Assembly: GCF_000934755.1 (NCBI RefSeq)
Contig: NZ_KN882183.1
Span: forward strand, 1,800-65,799
Reading direction: 5' to 3'
Source of the DNA: Desulfonatronovibrio magnus
GTDB taxonomy: Bacteria > Desulfobacterota > Desulfovibrionia > Desulfovibrionales > Desulfonatronovibrionaceae
DNA: 64,000 nt
Position 1 is the stretch's first letter. Each line of letters begins with the position of its first letter. The position numbers were made by a program, and so were the translations under genes. Below are positions 1 to 7,400 of this stretch, piece by piece. The notes under the pieces are model-generated. The model made no database searches, was not told the origin of the DNA, and saw nothing but the letters and a program-made list of their open reading frames with translations.

Positions 1-54
1 CTTCAGCCTTCAGCCTTCAGCCTTCAGCCTTCTTCCTTCAGCCTTCTTCCTTCA
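1..54. repeat. Heptamer tract (CTTCAGC-type), edge of an R1-like repeat
   Basis: The left edge consists of repeated CTTCAGC/CTTCTTC heptamer-like units. The same unit forms the variable core of the R1 repeats elsewhere (for example 3480-3512 and 50690-50770). It runs into the stop codon of the PFL gene. It is probably the inner part of an R1 copy whose other half lies outside the window. Confidence 0.6.
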
Positions 55-1425
55 ATTATTAAGGCTTTGCAAAGGTGCCGGAATCAAACCTCCACGCTGA
101 ATAAAACCTGAAGAACCATTATTGCAGCCAGGGTCCATGATTGCAGCTTCACCAAGAAGGCCTCCAAACCAGGCTCTGTCTCCGGTCTTTTTGCCCGGAA
201 CAGGTATCAGCCTGGCAGCGGTGGTCTTTTTGTTTATTACCCCAATGGCCATTTCATCAGCAATAATTCCGGACAATGTTTCTGCTGAAATTTCCCCTGG
301 CAGAGCCACCATATCTAAGCCCACCGAACATACTGATGTAAGGGCCTCAAGCTTGTTAAGACTTAGCTTTCCTGATTCAGCGGCCTGTGCAATATTAAGA
401 TCCTCACTAACAGGAATAAATGCACCACTTAGTCCCCCGACATATGAACTGGCAAAGGCTCCTCCTTTTTTTACGGCATCATTAAGCATGGCAAGTGCAG
501 CTGTACTGCCGGGGGAACCGATGGAATCAAGACCAAGAGACTGAAATATTTCTCCAACACTGTCGCCAACATTGGGTGTAGGTGCGAGAGACAAATCAAG
601 TATACCGAAGCTGACCCCAAGCCTTGAGGCAACCTCTCTGCCGATCAACTCTCCTGCACGGGTAACCTTGAAAGCTGTCTTTTTAATGACTTCCGCCAGA
701 TTCCCCAGATTACTTTGAGGATCAGCCTCTAATGCCCTGTCAATGGCTTTTTTTACAACACCTGGACCACTTACTCCCACATTGATAACAGAGTCCGGTT
801 CCCCGGTGCCGAGATAGGCTCCGGCCATAAAAGGCACATCCTGAGGAATATTGGCAAACACACACAGCTTGGCACAGGCAAGACCGTCCTTATCTTTGGT
901 CAGCTCAGCAGCACGCTTTATGGTTTTGCCCATAAGATAAACAGCATCCATATTAATTCCAGCCTTGGTTGAGGCAACATTCACAGAAGCACAGACCCTT
1001 GATGTCCTGGCAAGGGCCTCAGGGATAGCCTCAATAAGGGCGTTATCGCCCAAAGCCAGCCCCTTTTCCACCAGAGCTGAAAAGCCGCCAATAAAATCGA
1101 CATTCACCTCCCGCGCTGCTTCATCAAGGGTTTGAGCAGCGAGAACCATTTCCTCGGGACTGAACGGCGCTCCAACTATGGCCATAGGACTTATGGAAAC
1201 TCTCTTATTAACCACTCTCAGCCCGTACTTTTCTCCAACCTCATCACAGATCTGCACAAGCAATCTGGCTTTGGATACAATTTTGGCAAAGACTTTTTCC
1301 CGCATAATTCCAGCATCGTGAGATACGCAGTCAAACAGTGAAACTCCGAGAGTAATGGTTCGAACGTCAAGATTTTCGTTTTTGACCATCTCTATAAAGG
1401 CCAGAACTTCTTTATGACTAAGCAT
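52..1425 (-). CDS. PFL family protein (UPF0210/DUF711)
   Basis: A 457-residue protein matching the UPF0210 (PFL) family over its whole length; the usual length is about 450. Recognisable stretches are the N-terminal VRTITLGVSLFDC region, the glycine-rich NVGVSGPGVVKKA segment and the C-terminal PGKKTGDRAWFGGLLGEA block. The family resembles glycyl-radical (pyruvate formate-lyase-like) folds but its biochemical role is not established. The reading frame runs open further upstream to 1557, but I choose ATG at 1425: it gives the family-typical N-terminus and lies one base after the stop of the ACT-domain gene upstream. UPF0210 and ACT (UPF0237-like) genes are neighbours in many bacteria, so the two probably act together and are co-transcribed. 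Confidence 0.9.
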   Translation of the reverse strand: MLSHKEVLAFIEMVKNENLDVRTITLGVSLFDCVSHDAGIMREKVFAKIVSKARLLVQICDEVGEKYGLRVVNKRVSISPMAIVGAPFSPEEMVLAAQTLDEAAREVNVDFIGGFSALVEKGLALGDNALIEAIPEALARTSRVCASVNVASTKAGINMDAVYLMGKTIKRAAELTKDKDGLACAKLCVFANIPQDVPFMAGAYLGTGEPDSVINVGVSGPGVVKKAIDRALEADPQSNLGNLAEVIKKTAFKVTRAGELIGREVASRLGVSFGILDLSLAPTPNVGDSVGEIFQSLGLDSIGSPGSTAALAMLNDAVKKGGAFASSYVGGLSGAFIPVSEDLNIAQAAESGKLSLNKLEALTSVCSVGLDMVALPGEISAETLSGIIADEMAIGVINKKTTAARLIPVPGKKTGDRAWFGGLLGEAAIMDPGCNNGSSGFIQRGGLIPAPLQSLNN

Positions 1426-1426
1426 T

Positions 1427-1972
1427 TTATATCCTGTGGATTGATTCAAAAATATCCTGATGCTGAAGGCTGAGTTGCAGGCCCAGCTGCCTTGCAGCCC
1501 GCTCCAGTTCAAGTCGCATTTCTGATATGACAATTTTGGAAGGCACGTCCATTTCAATGATAATAACTATCTTTTCTGGATAAAGGTCGCTGCGATTGAT
1601 GGCTTTGATCGAAGTGATATTGCATCCGTATTGACTGATTCCTCTGGTCAGGGCAGCTATCTGGCCTTTGTGGTCAGGACCAATGGCCACTGCAACAAAA
1701 GGATCTGATACCGGCAAAAATACACAGTCAGTATCCATACGTTTCAGTCTTACGCTGAGTCCATCCGGTTCAAGCTCTGTCTTGAGACACTTGTAGAGAT
1801 TGTCCTGCACACCAGGCGGTATGGAAAAAATAAATATAGCAGCAAACTCTGTCTGCAGCACTGTCTGGGTTAAGTCTTCTATGTTGCAGTCATGATCTGT
1901 AAGGATCCCGCTTACTTTTGCAACTATTCCCGGACGGTCACATCCAAGTACTGACAATACAAACTTATTCAT
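1427..1972 (-). CDS. Two-ACT-domain regulatory protein (GcvR/UPF0237-like)
   Basis: A 181-residue protein made of two ACT domains, at about residues 1-85 and 90-175. The first begins with the typical VLGCDRPGIVAKVSGIL motif and the second has the FVAVAIGPDHKGQIAALT equivalent. ACT domains bind small ligands, usually amino acids, and GcvR-type proteins act as cytoplasmic regulators. ATG at 1972 is preceded by GGGAGGAG about 10 bases upstream; an in-frame upstream start at 1996 would sit before that ribosome binding site and is rejected. The stop is one base from the PFL gene start, so the two are almost certainly translated from one message. In Gram-positives the equivalent partner is a single-ACT UPF0237 protein; here it is duplicated into two domains. 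Confidence 0.85.
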   Translation of the reverse strand: MNKFVLSVLGCDRPGIVAKVSGILTDHDCNIEDLTQTVLQTEFAAIFIFSIPPGVQDNLYKCLKTELEPDGLSVRLKRMDTDCVFLPVSDPFVAVAIGPDHKGQIAALTRGISQYGCNITSIKAINRSDLYPEKIVIIIEMDVPSKIVISEMRLELERAARQLGLQLSLQHQDIFESIHRI

Positions 1973-2010
1973 CAAAAAAGCGCTCCTCCCTGACACTGTA
2001 TTGCCAGCAA

Positions 2011-2598
2011 TTACCTGCGATCAATATCCACACGAAAATTAAATGTCAAAACCCCTACAGGAGTAAGGCCGATATCAAAGCCCACCCGCTTCCAGGAAAG
2101 ACCCACCACCGGCATGGCGTATCCACTGACATCCATGATGCTCGGAAGATTATCCTTGTAACCGTAAAGCAGACCTAATTTATATCCGGCATCAAAACGC
2201 ACATCAGGACTGATCTGTCTGGTGTAAACTTCTCTGGACAAGCCCACAGTGTAGGTCCGGTCATCATGACTGTTGATAAAGGTTCCTGCGTTAACCCCTT
2301 TGTACTGAATTCCCAGCAGATGATTATGTTCGTTATTTCTTCCACTGCCGAAAATATCACCTGAACCATCCATGTGGATACTCCACATGCCCATAGTCAG
2401 GGCATCCCTGGCAGAACGGCCTTTGAGCCAGGTCCACCAGCTGTCAAGGTCATCATCATTTTCCGACAGCGAAAGGCTGTAATAATTCTCCTGCTCTAAA
2501 ACATAATCTGGGGCATGCTGTGAATCAAAAGCCATACTCCTGGCAGGAAAAAAAAACCACAAAAGCAAAGCAAACATGATCAAACCTTTGGCGCGCAA
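2011..2598 (-). CDS. Predicted outer-membrane beta-barrel protein (PagP-like?)
   Basis: A 195-residue protein with a TTG start at 2598, chosen because GGAGG lies five bases upstream. The N-terminus is a signal peptide: RAK, then a hydrophobic LIMFALLLWFFFP run, then ARSMAF. The mature part has alternating short strands (HNHLLGIQYKGV, YTVGLSREVYTR, GYKLGLLYGYKD, FDIGLTPVGVLTFNFRVD) ending in an aromatic/charged C-terminus, as in small eight-stranded barrels. Size and the strand-plus-tryptophan pattern recall the lipid A palmitoyltransferase PagP, but I do not see enough conserved catalytic positions to assign that. It is followed on the same strand by another small barrel gene upstream, which suggests a lipid A or surface role for both. 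Confidence 0.55.
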   Translation of the reverse strand: MRAKGLIMFALLLWFFFPARSMAFDSQHAPDYVLEQENYYSLSLSENDDDLDSWWTWLKGRSARDALTMGMWSIHMDGSGDIFGSGRNNEHNHLLGIQYKGVNAGTFINSHDDRTYTVGLSREVYTRQISPDVRFDAGYKLGLLYGYKDNLPSIMDVSGYAMPVVGLSWKRVGFDIGLTPVGVLTFNFRVDIDRR

Positions 2599-2752
2599 AT
2601 TAGCCTCCAGGATTACCTGTTTTGTTTATTACCATCCACCTTGCTGTTAGCAACACTAAAACATGCCCGGTTTATCAAACATGCAAAGAGCTACTGTATA
2701 GCCTGAGCATGTCCTGAGGTCAATTCCATGGAAGGGAACTGAAATGGTTGCT

Positions 2753-3376
2753 TTAAAACCTGTAACGCAACCCTAAAACATAAAAGTCAGAAGCCCCTCT
2801 GATACCACCGAACAGTCCATACACACCAGAACGATGATGAATTTTATATACCAGGCTGTACCTTGGGTGATCAGGCAGGGTAAAAGCCAACTCTACGGTT
2901 AGATAGTTCAAAAACTGCCGGGACTTGCCCCGACTTTGAACTTCACGCTTCGACAGCCTGGAAGTCCAGGACAGTCCATCTCCTACAGCAAGAGAAGTAT
3001 GCAGAAAATTGTTCCATGGGAAATGATCATAACGCAGCAAAATAGCCAGAACATATTCTTCATAGTTTTGTCGCCCATGGTCATGCTTTCCGTGGTGCGC
3101 CACAAACATGCCTTCGGCTTCCAGTGCAAAGTACTGCCAGAAACTATGAATCTTTCTTGAAAGACCAAGTCCGTGCATATACTTTTTCTCCATTTCTCCT
3201 GGTATGTTGAATGTGGTCTGTCCAAAGGTACGGCTGGTATAAAGCCCGGAATACAGACTCAAAGCCCAGGTAAATTCCTCATTGGGGTTGGAACCGGCAG
3301 GTTTTTCATCATTGGCAAGACAGGGTGTTAAATAAAATGAAAGGATAGCAGTGAGACAAACAATCTTCCAAAACAC
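2753..3376 (-). CDS. PagL-like acyloxyacyl hydrolase / lipid A deacylase family
   Basis: A 207-residue protein with a GTG start at 3376, preceded by GGAGAG. It has a signal peptide (hydrophobic residues 5-20, cleavage near CLAN). The C-terminal quarter contains YKIHHRSGVYGLFGG, followed by a terminal strand FYVLGLRYRF. The His-Arg/His-Ser arrangement before a glycine-rich turn is the signature region of PagL-type outer-membrane 3-O-deacylases, which remove an acyl chain from lipid A. The assignment rests on this motif, length and barrel-like ending; activity is inferred. A run of histidines at about residues 93-99 (HHGKHDHG) is a notable surface-loop feature. It ends about 150 bases before the start of the next barrel gene. 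Confidence 0.6.
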   Translation of the reverse strand: MFWKIVCLTAILSFYLTPCLANDEKPAGSNPNEEFTWALSLYSGLYTSRTFGQTTFNIPGEMEKKYMHGLGLSRKIHSFWQYFALEAEGMFVAHHGKHDHGRQNYEEYVLAILLRYDHFPWNNFLHTSLAVGDGLSWTSRLSKREVQSRGKSRQFLNYLTVELAFTLPDHPRYSLVYKIHHRSGVYGLFGGIRGASDFYVLGLRYRF

Positions 3377-3387
3377 AAGTCTCTCCT

Positions 3388-3581
3388 TTAGTAACTTACC
3401 GTTTCAATCCTGCAGAAAAAATAACAAGAAAGTTTTTTAACCTTGAAAGAGCAATAATGCCAAGGAACCTTATTCTTCAGACTTCAACCTTCAGCCTTCA
3501 GCCTTCAGCCTGAAAAGCCCAGTTATAGCCACAACTTAACGATGCTTGTTTAATTTAGGTTGCGGGTACAATCCGCGTTAG
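3388..3581 (+). repeat. R1 repeat, copy a
   Basis: It begins TTAGTAACTTACCGTTTC, has a poly-A/GTTTTTTAACC stretch, a core of CTTCAGC heptamers (3478-3512) and ends in a GGTTGCGGGTACAATCC hairpin followed by GCGTTAG. It is arranged head-to-tail with copy b and shares the junction TTAG. It lies directly upstream of the PagL-like gene (opposite strand). Confidence 0.85.
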
Positions 3582-3766
3582 TAACTTACCGTTTCAATCC
3601 TGCAGAAAAAATAACAAGAAAGTTTTTTAACCTTGAAAGTGCAATAATGCCAAGGAACCTTATTCTTCAGCCTTCAACCTTCAGCCTTCAGCCCTCAGCC
3701 TGAAAACTACGGTTATCACCCCGACTTAACGATCCTTTTTTAAATTGGGTTGTGGGCACAGCCCGC
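3578..3766 (+). repeat. R1 repeat, copy b (tandem with copy a)
   Basis: Nearly identical to copy a over the first 100 bases, including the CAATAATGCCAAGGAACC segment, and ending in the conserved terminal hairpin GGGTTGTGGGCACAGCCC. The two copies form the only tandem R1 pair in the window. Confidence 0.85.
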
Positions 3767-3831
3767 TCCTCATGAAATATTCTATACCATGAAAGTGCAG
3801 CAGTAAATAAAGATTTTACCTCCAGGATTAA

Positions 3832-3974
3832 CAATACAGCGACATTTTGCCTACATTTTAGCCTCGGCCGCAGGGGACAGGCACTTTTGCCGACCTCCAA
3901 CCGTAAAAAAGCCGGACTTTCTGGCAGCAAAAGAGCCAGTCCCCTATCAGCTTAAACAAAGTGTCGCTATAGTG
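3832..3974. mobile_element. M2 inverted-repeat element, copy 1 (143 bp)
   Basis: Terminal inverted repeats are CAATACAGCGACATTTTG and the complement of CAAAGTGTCGCTATAGTG. The interior carries AGGGGACAGGCACTTTTG and AAAAGAGCCAGTCCCCT, which are also inverted to each other. It has no coding capacity. It has exactly the same length and orientation as copy 2 at 4819, and the two bracket msrA. A target duplication is not evident. Confidence 0.7.
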
Positions 3975-4089
3975 ATGCAGACATTCACCTCTTCAAAAGA
4001 TGAAGTAAAGAATTATTCACCAGCATAGTCAAAAGACAGGTGGAAGTATTTGCCCGGACACGTCCCAAGACAGCTAATGCAAGCAGAAG

Positions 4090-4773
4090 CTATCCCGAAA
4101 TTTCACGCATTCTTAGCCTTTCCAGGAGAAATATACCGGCTTGTTCTGAAAGACCAAGGTCAAAGAGTACGCTTTGAAGTAATCCGGAATGACCATACCC
4201 GCCCAGAAAACCGTTCACTCTGGCCACAGCTGTTGATCTTACCAGCCTTGTAAATTCTGGATAAATGACCTGATATTCCTGCATAAGCTCAGCATGACGC
4301 TGCAGATAAAACTTCTGATGGTAATTTTCAGCAGCAAAAAATGCAGTAAACTCGGCAATCTCAGTTCTGACGGTCCCCGGCATAGCCTCCACAGCCCGGG
4401 CTAAACTCTGTTTCTGTTCTTCAGAGTGGTAAAATACACCATTCATATACTGCCTCGACCATGGTTGTGCAGTGTAATCGTGCTCCTGGAAAAATATACG
4501 CAGAAGCTTATCATAAGAAATGATACTCGGGTCAAACTCTATCTGTATGCTTTCCATGTGATCACCAATGCGGTGATAGGTTGGGTTGACAGTTGTTCCC
4601 CCGCAATATCCTACCAAGGTAGAATATACCCCCTCAATAACGCCAAAACTGGCGTCCGGCCCCCAGAATCAGCCCAGGGCAAAGGTTGCTCTTTCTAATT
4701 TTTCCGGCCTTGTCTTATCAATTTCAGGATATAAACGGTTTTCATATTTATTTTCTGCAGTATTGAATAACAT
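4090..4773 (-). CDS. msrA: Peptide-methionine (S)-S-oxide reductase MsrA, probable selenoprotein (in-frame UGA = Sec35)
   Basis: MsrA reduces methionine-S-sulfoxide in proteins. Reading from ATG at 4773 the frame gives 34 residues ending ATFALG, then TGA (4671-4669), then FWGPDASFG and a complete MsrA domain (VGYCGGTTVNPTYHRIGDH, then the FFQEHD segment) to the stop at 4090, 227 residues in all. The family motif at this point is G-C-F-W-G with the catalytic cysteine; here the codon is UGA, so the residue is predicted to be selenocysteine. Everything on both sides is in frame and intact, which argues against simple decay. A stem-loop follows the UGA (separate entry). No obvious resolving cysteine occurs downstream; the only cysteine is Cys56 in VGYCGG. 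A conventional gene call would start inside at 4617 and lose the active site. The gene is alone, bracketed by M2 elements. Sec insertion machinery is not in the window. Confidence 0.85.
4639..4656 (-). promoter_or_regulatory. Candidate bacterial SECIS stem-loop in msrA
   Basis: On the mRNA strand, 13 bases after the UGA at 4671-4669, a stem ACGCCA / TGGCGT (plus a flanking G-U pair) closes the four-base loop GTTT. The loop begins 19 bases after the UGA and starts with GU. In E. coli fdhF the SelB-binding apical loop lies at a similar distance and also depends on a GU pair of bases. Position and loop bases support function; recognition by SelB is inferred. Confidence 0.6.
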
Positions 4774-4818
4774 ATTTCCCCCTTTCTGATTTCAAGATAT
4801 TTTCTCCAGTTTTATTAT

Positions 4819-4961
4819 CACTACAGCGACGTTTAGTGTTGATTACAACCTCAAACGCCGGTGTCATACACTTTTGCGGAACTTAAACCATTCAACAGCC
4901 TGACTATCCGGCGACAAAAGAGCCAGTCCCTTTCCAGCTTAAATAAGGTGTCGTTGCAGTG
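4819..4961. mobile_element. M2 inverted-repeat element, copy 2 (143 bp)
   Basis: Terminal repeats are CACTACAGCGACGTTTA and the complement of AAGGTGTCGTTGCAGTG. The interior shares TACACTTTTGCGG and GCGACAAAAGAGCCAGTCCC with copy 1, in the same orientation. TTAT occurs immediately outside both ends and could be a 4-bp target duplication. It lies 45 bases upstream of the msrA start. Confidence 0.7.
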
Positions 4962-4995
4962 TTATGGGCAGAATCCCTTTGATTGCAGGATACCT

Positions 4996-5168
4996 TAATA
5001 ACTTACCGCCTCAACCCTGAAGCAAAAAAAAGTTTTTTTAAATCCTCCACCTGACAAAAGCAATAATGCCCAGTCTTCAGTCTTCAGTCTTCAGCCTGAA
5101 AAACAGGGGTTGTCGCCCCAACTTAACGATTCTTGTTTAAATTGGGCAGTGACCACAGCCCGCATCAG
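4996..5168 (+). repeat. R1 repeat, copy c
   Basis: A diverged copy with TAACTTACCGCCTCAACC at the start, a short CTTCAGT heptamer run (5072-5096), AACTTAACGATTCTTG and a terminal ATTGGGCAGTGACCACAGCCC hairpin variant. It lies between the M2 copy and cutA. Confidence 0.75.
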
Positions 5169-5333
5169 TAAATGATCATTGACCGAAACCTGACCATAGA
5201 CAGAAGCAGGAAAATATGAAACAAAAAACAGCAACACTTGGATGCGTGAGGGCTTACTATTTTTAAAGCAAACCAGCACACAATGCAGCAGGGAGCATTA
5301 AATGCTGCTGTAGTGCTGAAGGAGTTTTTTCAA

Positions 5334-5654
5334 ATGTCATATTCATTTGCTTATATCACAGCTGCGGATCTCGCTGAAGCACAAAAAATTGGCAGCACGC
5401 TTGTAGACAAGCAGCTCGCTGCTTGCGTCAATATTTTTGAAAACATGCAGTCCATGTACAAATGGAAAGGCAAAGTTGAAACTGACAGGGAAACCGTCCT
5501 TGTTGCCAAAACAACTGACTCATTAAAAGAGGCCTTGCTTCAGGAAGTCAAGCAAATTCACAGCTATGAATGTCCCTGCGTGGTTTTCCTGCCAGTCACA
5601 GGGGGCAACCCGGACTTTCTGGACTGGATTAAACAGGAAACCATTGAAAAATAA
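5334..5654 (+). CDS. cutA: Divalent-cation tolerance protein CutA
   Basis: A 106-residue cytoplasmic protein matching the CutA1 family, which forms ferredoxin-like trimers. Diagnostic stretches are KQLAACVNIFENMQSMYKWKGKVE and the C-terminal HSYECPCVVFLPV, with the strongly conserved Y-x-C-P segment. ATG at 5334 is chosen because GGAG lies 10 bases upstream and the family starts just before the first strand (SYSFAYITA). The open frame extends 17 codons further upstream without a binding site. CutA was linked to copper tolerance in E. coli, but its general role is unclear. It is monocistronic here. Confidence 0.93.
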   Translation: MSYSFAYITAADLAEAQKIGSTLVDKQLAACVNIFENMQSMYKWKGKVETDRETVLVAKTTDSLKEALLQEVKQIHSYECPCVVFLPVTGGNPDFLDWIKQETIEK

Positions 5655-5744
5655 TGTTCTTGATTGAATATGCAGTCAGACCGGGAGCATTTCGAGCCTC
5701 TCAAAAACTGAAAACTTAAACTTGCCAGTCATAGCTATTTTAAA

Positions 5745-6050
5745 GCTTTTCACCCGGGGGGACCTGGACCGAACCTGCGAGTAACTGAAAATGAGTCTCA
5801 TCTATGGACATTGGGACAGTCCCCGCGAGGAAACGTTAAAAAGTTTGATACTGCATAGGTTTCTGGCAAAAATCGATTTTAATGAAATAATTTACATAGC
5901 GAGGGACAGTCCCTGTGCCAAGCGCAAAGTACCCATCTTTGACGGAACTTTTTTGGTAATTGTAAGTGAATCTTAAGGAAAAATCGTAAAAAACTGACAA
6001 CCATAACAACTTGAAATAATTGACATAAAAATGTAGTTACTTAAAAGGAA
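5745..6050 (+). repeat. R2 palindrome followed by long-form R6 repeat
   Basis: 5750-5790 is an R2 copy (CACCCGGGGGGACCTGGACC, then GAACCTGCGAGTAACT). From about 5808 (GGGACAGTCCCCGCGAGG) to 6050 follows the long R6 form, including GATACTGCAT, TTTACATAGCGAGGGACAG and CATCTTTGACGGAAC. The same order appears reversed at 24371-24061. A 61-codon open frame inside (5791-5976) is repeat sequence, not a gene. A TTGACA at 6020-6025 may contribute to a promoter for the next gene. Confidence 0.7.
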
Positions 6051-6058
6051 GGTCAATA

Positions 6059-7141
6059 ATGCTTGATATGAAACTTGAAAATCTTGAAAACTACCTCAAA
6101 GCCATTCTACCCGGAAATGTAGAACTCACCGGAGTTGGAGAAATAGGTTCTTTGGATGAGCAGGGCATGAAAGACTTTGGCTACGGCAAGCCCATGCTGG
6201 TTAAATTTCAGCAGGATGGACAGCCAAAACAGGCAGTTATTTCAGCCATGAAAGGAGATAAGTACGGTCATCAATTTTACTGGGACAGAGCAGCCATACT
6301 CATGTTTCAATACGAAACCGGCAATCTTATGGAAAAACATGTTAATCCCATGGGAATGGGCTACATTGACGAGTCCGGAACCCTTGTTCCTGTTAAAGAC
6401 GTTAAGGAGTTTTTTATCCTTAATGAAAAAGTTGAAGGCAATGACTATTTTCTGGATCTTGAGAGGATTAAGGATAAAGGTATTGAAGATAAGGACATAC
6501 AGCTCACTAAAGAATTTGCTCGCTGGCTGGCCAGAGTGCATTCAGTCAAAAGCCCGGAGACTGACCTGTACGAACGAAGAATACGCCAGCTGTTAGGAGA
6601 TTCCGAGTGCATCTTTGGCATCCTTGACGGTTACCCCCATCCCTACGAGCATTTTCCTGCAGAGCGCTGTATTGCACTGGAGCAGAAACTTGTCAGCTGG
6701 CGCTGGAAACTCAGAAATTACAGTCATCGCCTGAGTGATGTTCATGGTGATTTTCATCCATGGAATGTTCTAATCAAAGATGATGGCGATTTTTATGTGC
6801 TGGACAGGAGTCGGGGCAGATGGGGCGATCCTGCTGATGACGTCTCAACCATGACCTGCAACTATTTATTATACTCTCTTTATTCCGGACCTGAACTTAA
6901 AGGTGACTTTGAAACTCTTTACTTATCTCTTTGGGATACTTATCTTGAAGCTACCAATGACCGGGAAATACTTGAAGTTATTGCCCCTTTCTATGTATTC
7001 CGAGGATTAGTAATTGCCTCTCCCCAATGGTATCCCGGGCATCCCCTGGAAGTCAGGCAGGCATTGTTTCGCTTCATGGAAGGAATCCTGGATGATGATG
7101 TTTTTGACTACAAAAATATTAATCGCTATCTGAGAGGATAA
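6059..7141 (+). CDS. APH-fold phosphotransferase (aminoglycoside phosphotransferase/choline kinase superfamily)
   Basis: A 360-residue protein with the kinase catalytic loop LSDVHGDFHPWNVLI (about residues 225-240) and the metal-binding VLDRSRGRWGDPADDVS segment that corresponds to the DFG-like aspartate. The N-terminal lobe contains AVISAMKGDKYGHQFYWDRAA. APH-fold enzymes phosphorylate small molecules such as antibiotics, choline or sugars; the substrate cannot be told from sequence. ATG at 6059 is preceded by AAGGAAGG. Its downstream neighbour on the same strand is a P-loop kinase related to APS kinase. Similar fused or paired APH plus P-loop kinase genes occur in other bacteria. Resistance is not implied. 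Confidence 0.8.
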   Translation: MLDMKLENLENYLKAILPGNVELTGVGEIGSLDEQGMKDFGYGKPMLVKFQQDGQPKQAVISAMKGDKYGHQFYWDRAAILMFQYETGNLMEKHVNPMGMGYIDESGTLVPVKDVKEFFILNEKVEGNDYFLDLERIKDKGIEDKDIQLTKEFARWLARVHSVKSPETDLYERRIRQLLGDSECIFGILDGYPHPYEHFPAERCIALEQKLVSWRWKLRNYSHRLSDVHGDFHPWNVLIKDDGDFYVLDRSRGRWGDPADDVSTMTCNYLLYSLYSGPELKGDFETLYLSLWDTYLEATNDREILEVIAPFYVFRGLVIASPQWYPGHPLEVRQALFRFMEGILDDDVFDYKNINRYLRG

Positions 7142-7400
7142 TGCATGTGGAGGTGGCTCCCAGCGCTTTTTTAGTTATTTACTCTTTTAACCCTGTCATA
7201 AAAAATTGTTATCAGTTAATTGTTGAAGAACAAGAGCCTGAATTTACTCCCTTACCCTGATAACAATTAACAAATAACAGATAACTGGGCTGCGGGCACA
7301 GCCCGCTTTAGACTGCAGACTTCATTGATAAAGGCAGTTACTTATCGGTTTGGTCCCGAGCCGCCAGGGTAAACCGCATACAGCAAAGGACTTAAGTCAG
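7142..7400. repeat. Intergenic region with R1 tail (7284-7313) and R2-like remnant (7335-7367)
   Basis: An R1 3' end is clear: TGGGCTGCGGGCACAGCCCGC, with the compensatory change T to C and T to C that keeps the hairpin. It is followed by AGTTACTTATCGGTTTGGTCC, a reversed R2 end. The rest (7142-7283) is AT-rich with two short ATAACAATTAAC-type repeats and no gene. Confidence 0.55.

Noticed and set aside
1426-1557. N-terminal extension of the PFL protein by 44 residues
   Set aside because: The extension overlaps the ACT-domain gene, is unlike the family, and has no binding site; ATG 1425 fits better.
3388-3766. Tandem R1 copies and heptamer tracts as a CRISPR array
   Set aside because: Units are nearly 190 bp or 7 bp, there are no unique spacers of 30-40 bases between short identical repeats, and no cas gene is near.
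4090-4773. msrA as a simple pseudogene with a nonsense mutation
   Set aside because: The UGA falls exactly on the catalytic Cys codon, the rest of the gene is intact, and a SECIS-like hairpin follows; selenocysteine explains all of this better.
5791-5976. A 61-codon gene upstream of the APH-fold kinase
   Set aside because: It lies wholly inside R2/R6 repeat sequence that recurs elsewhere without conserving this frame.
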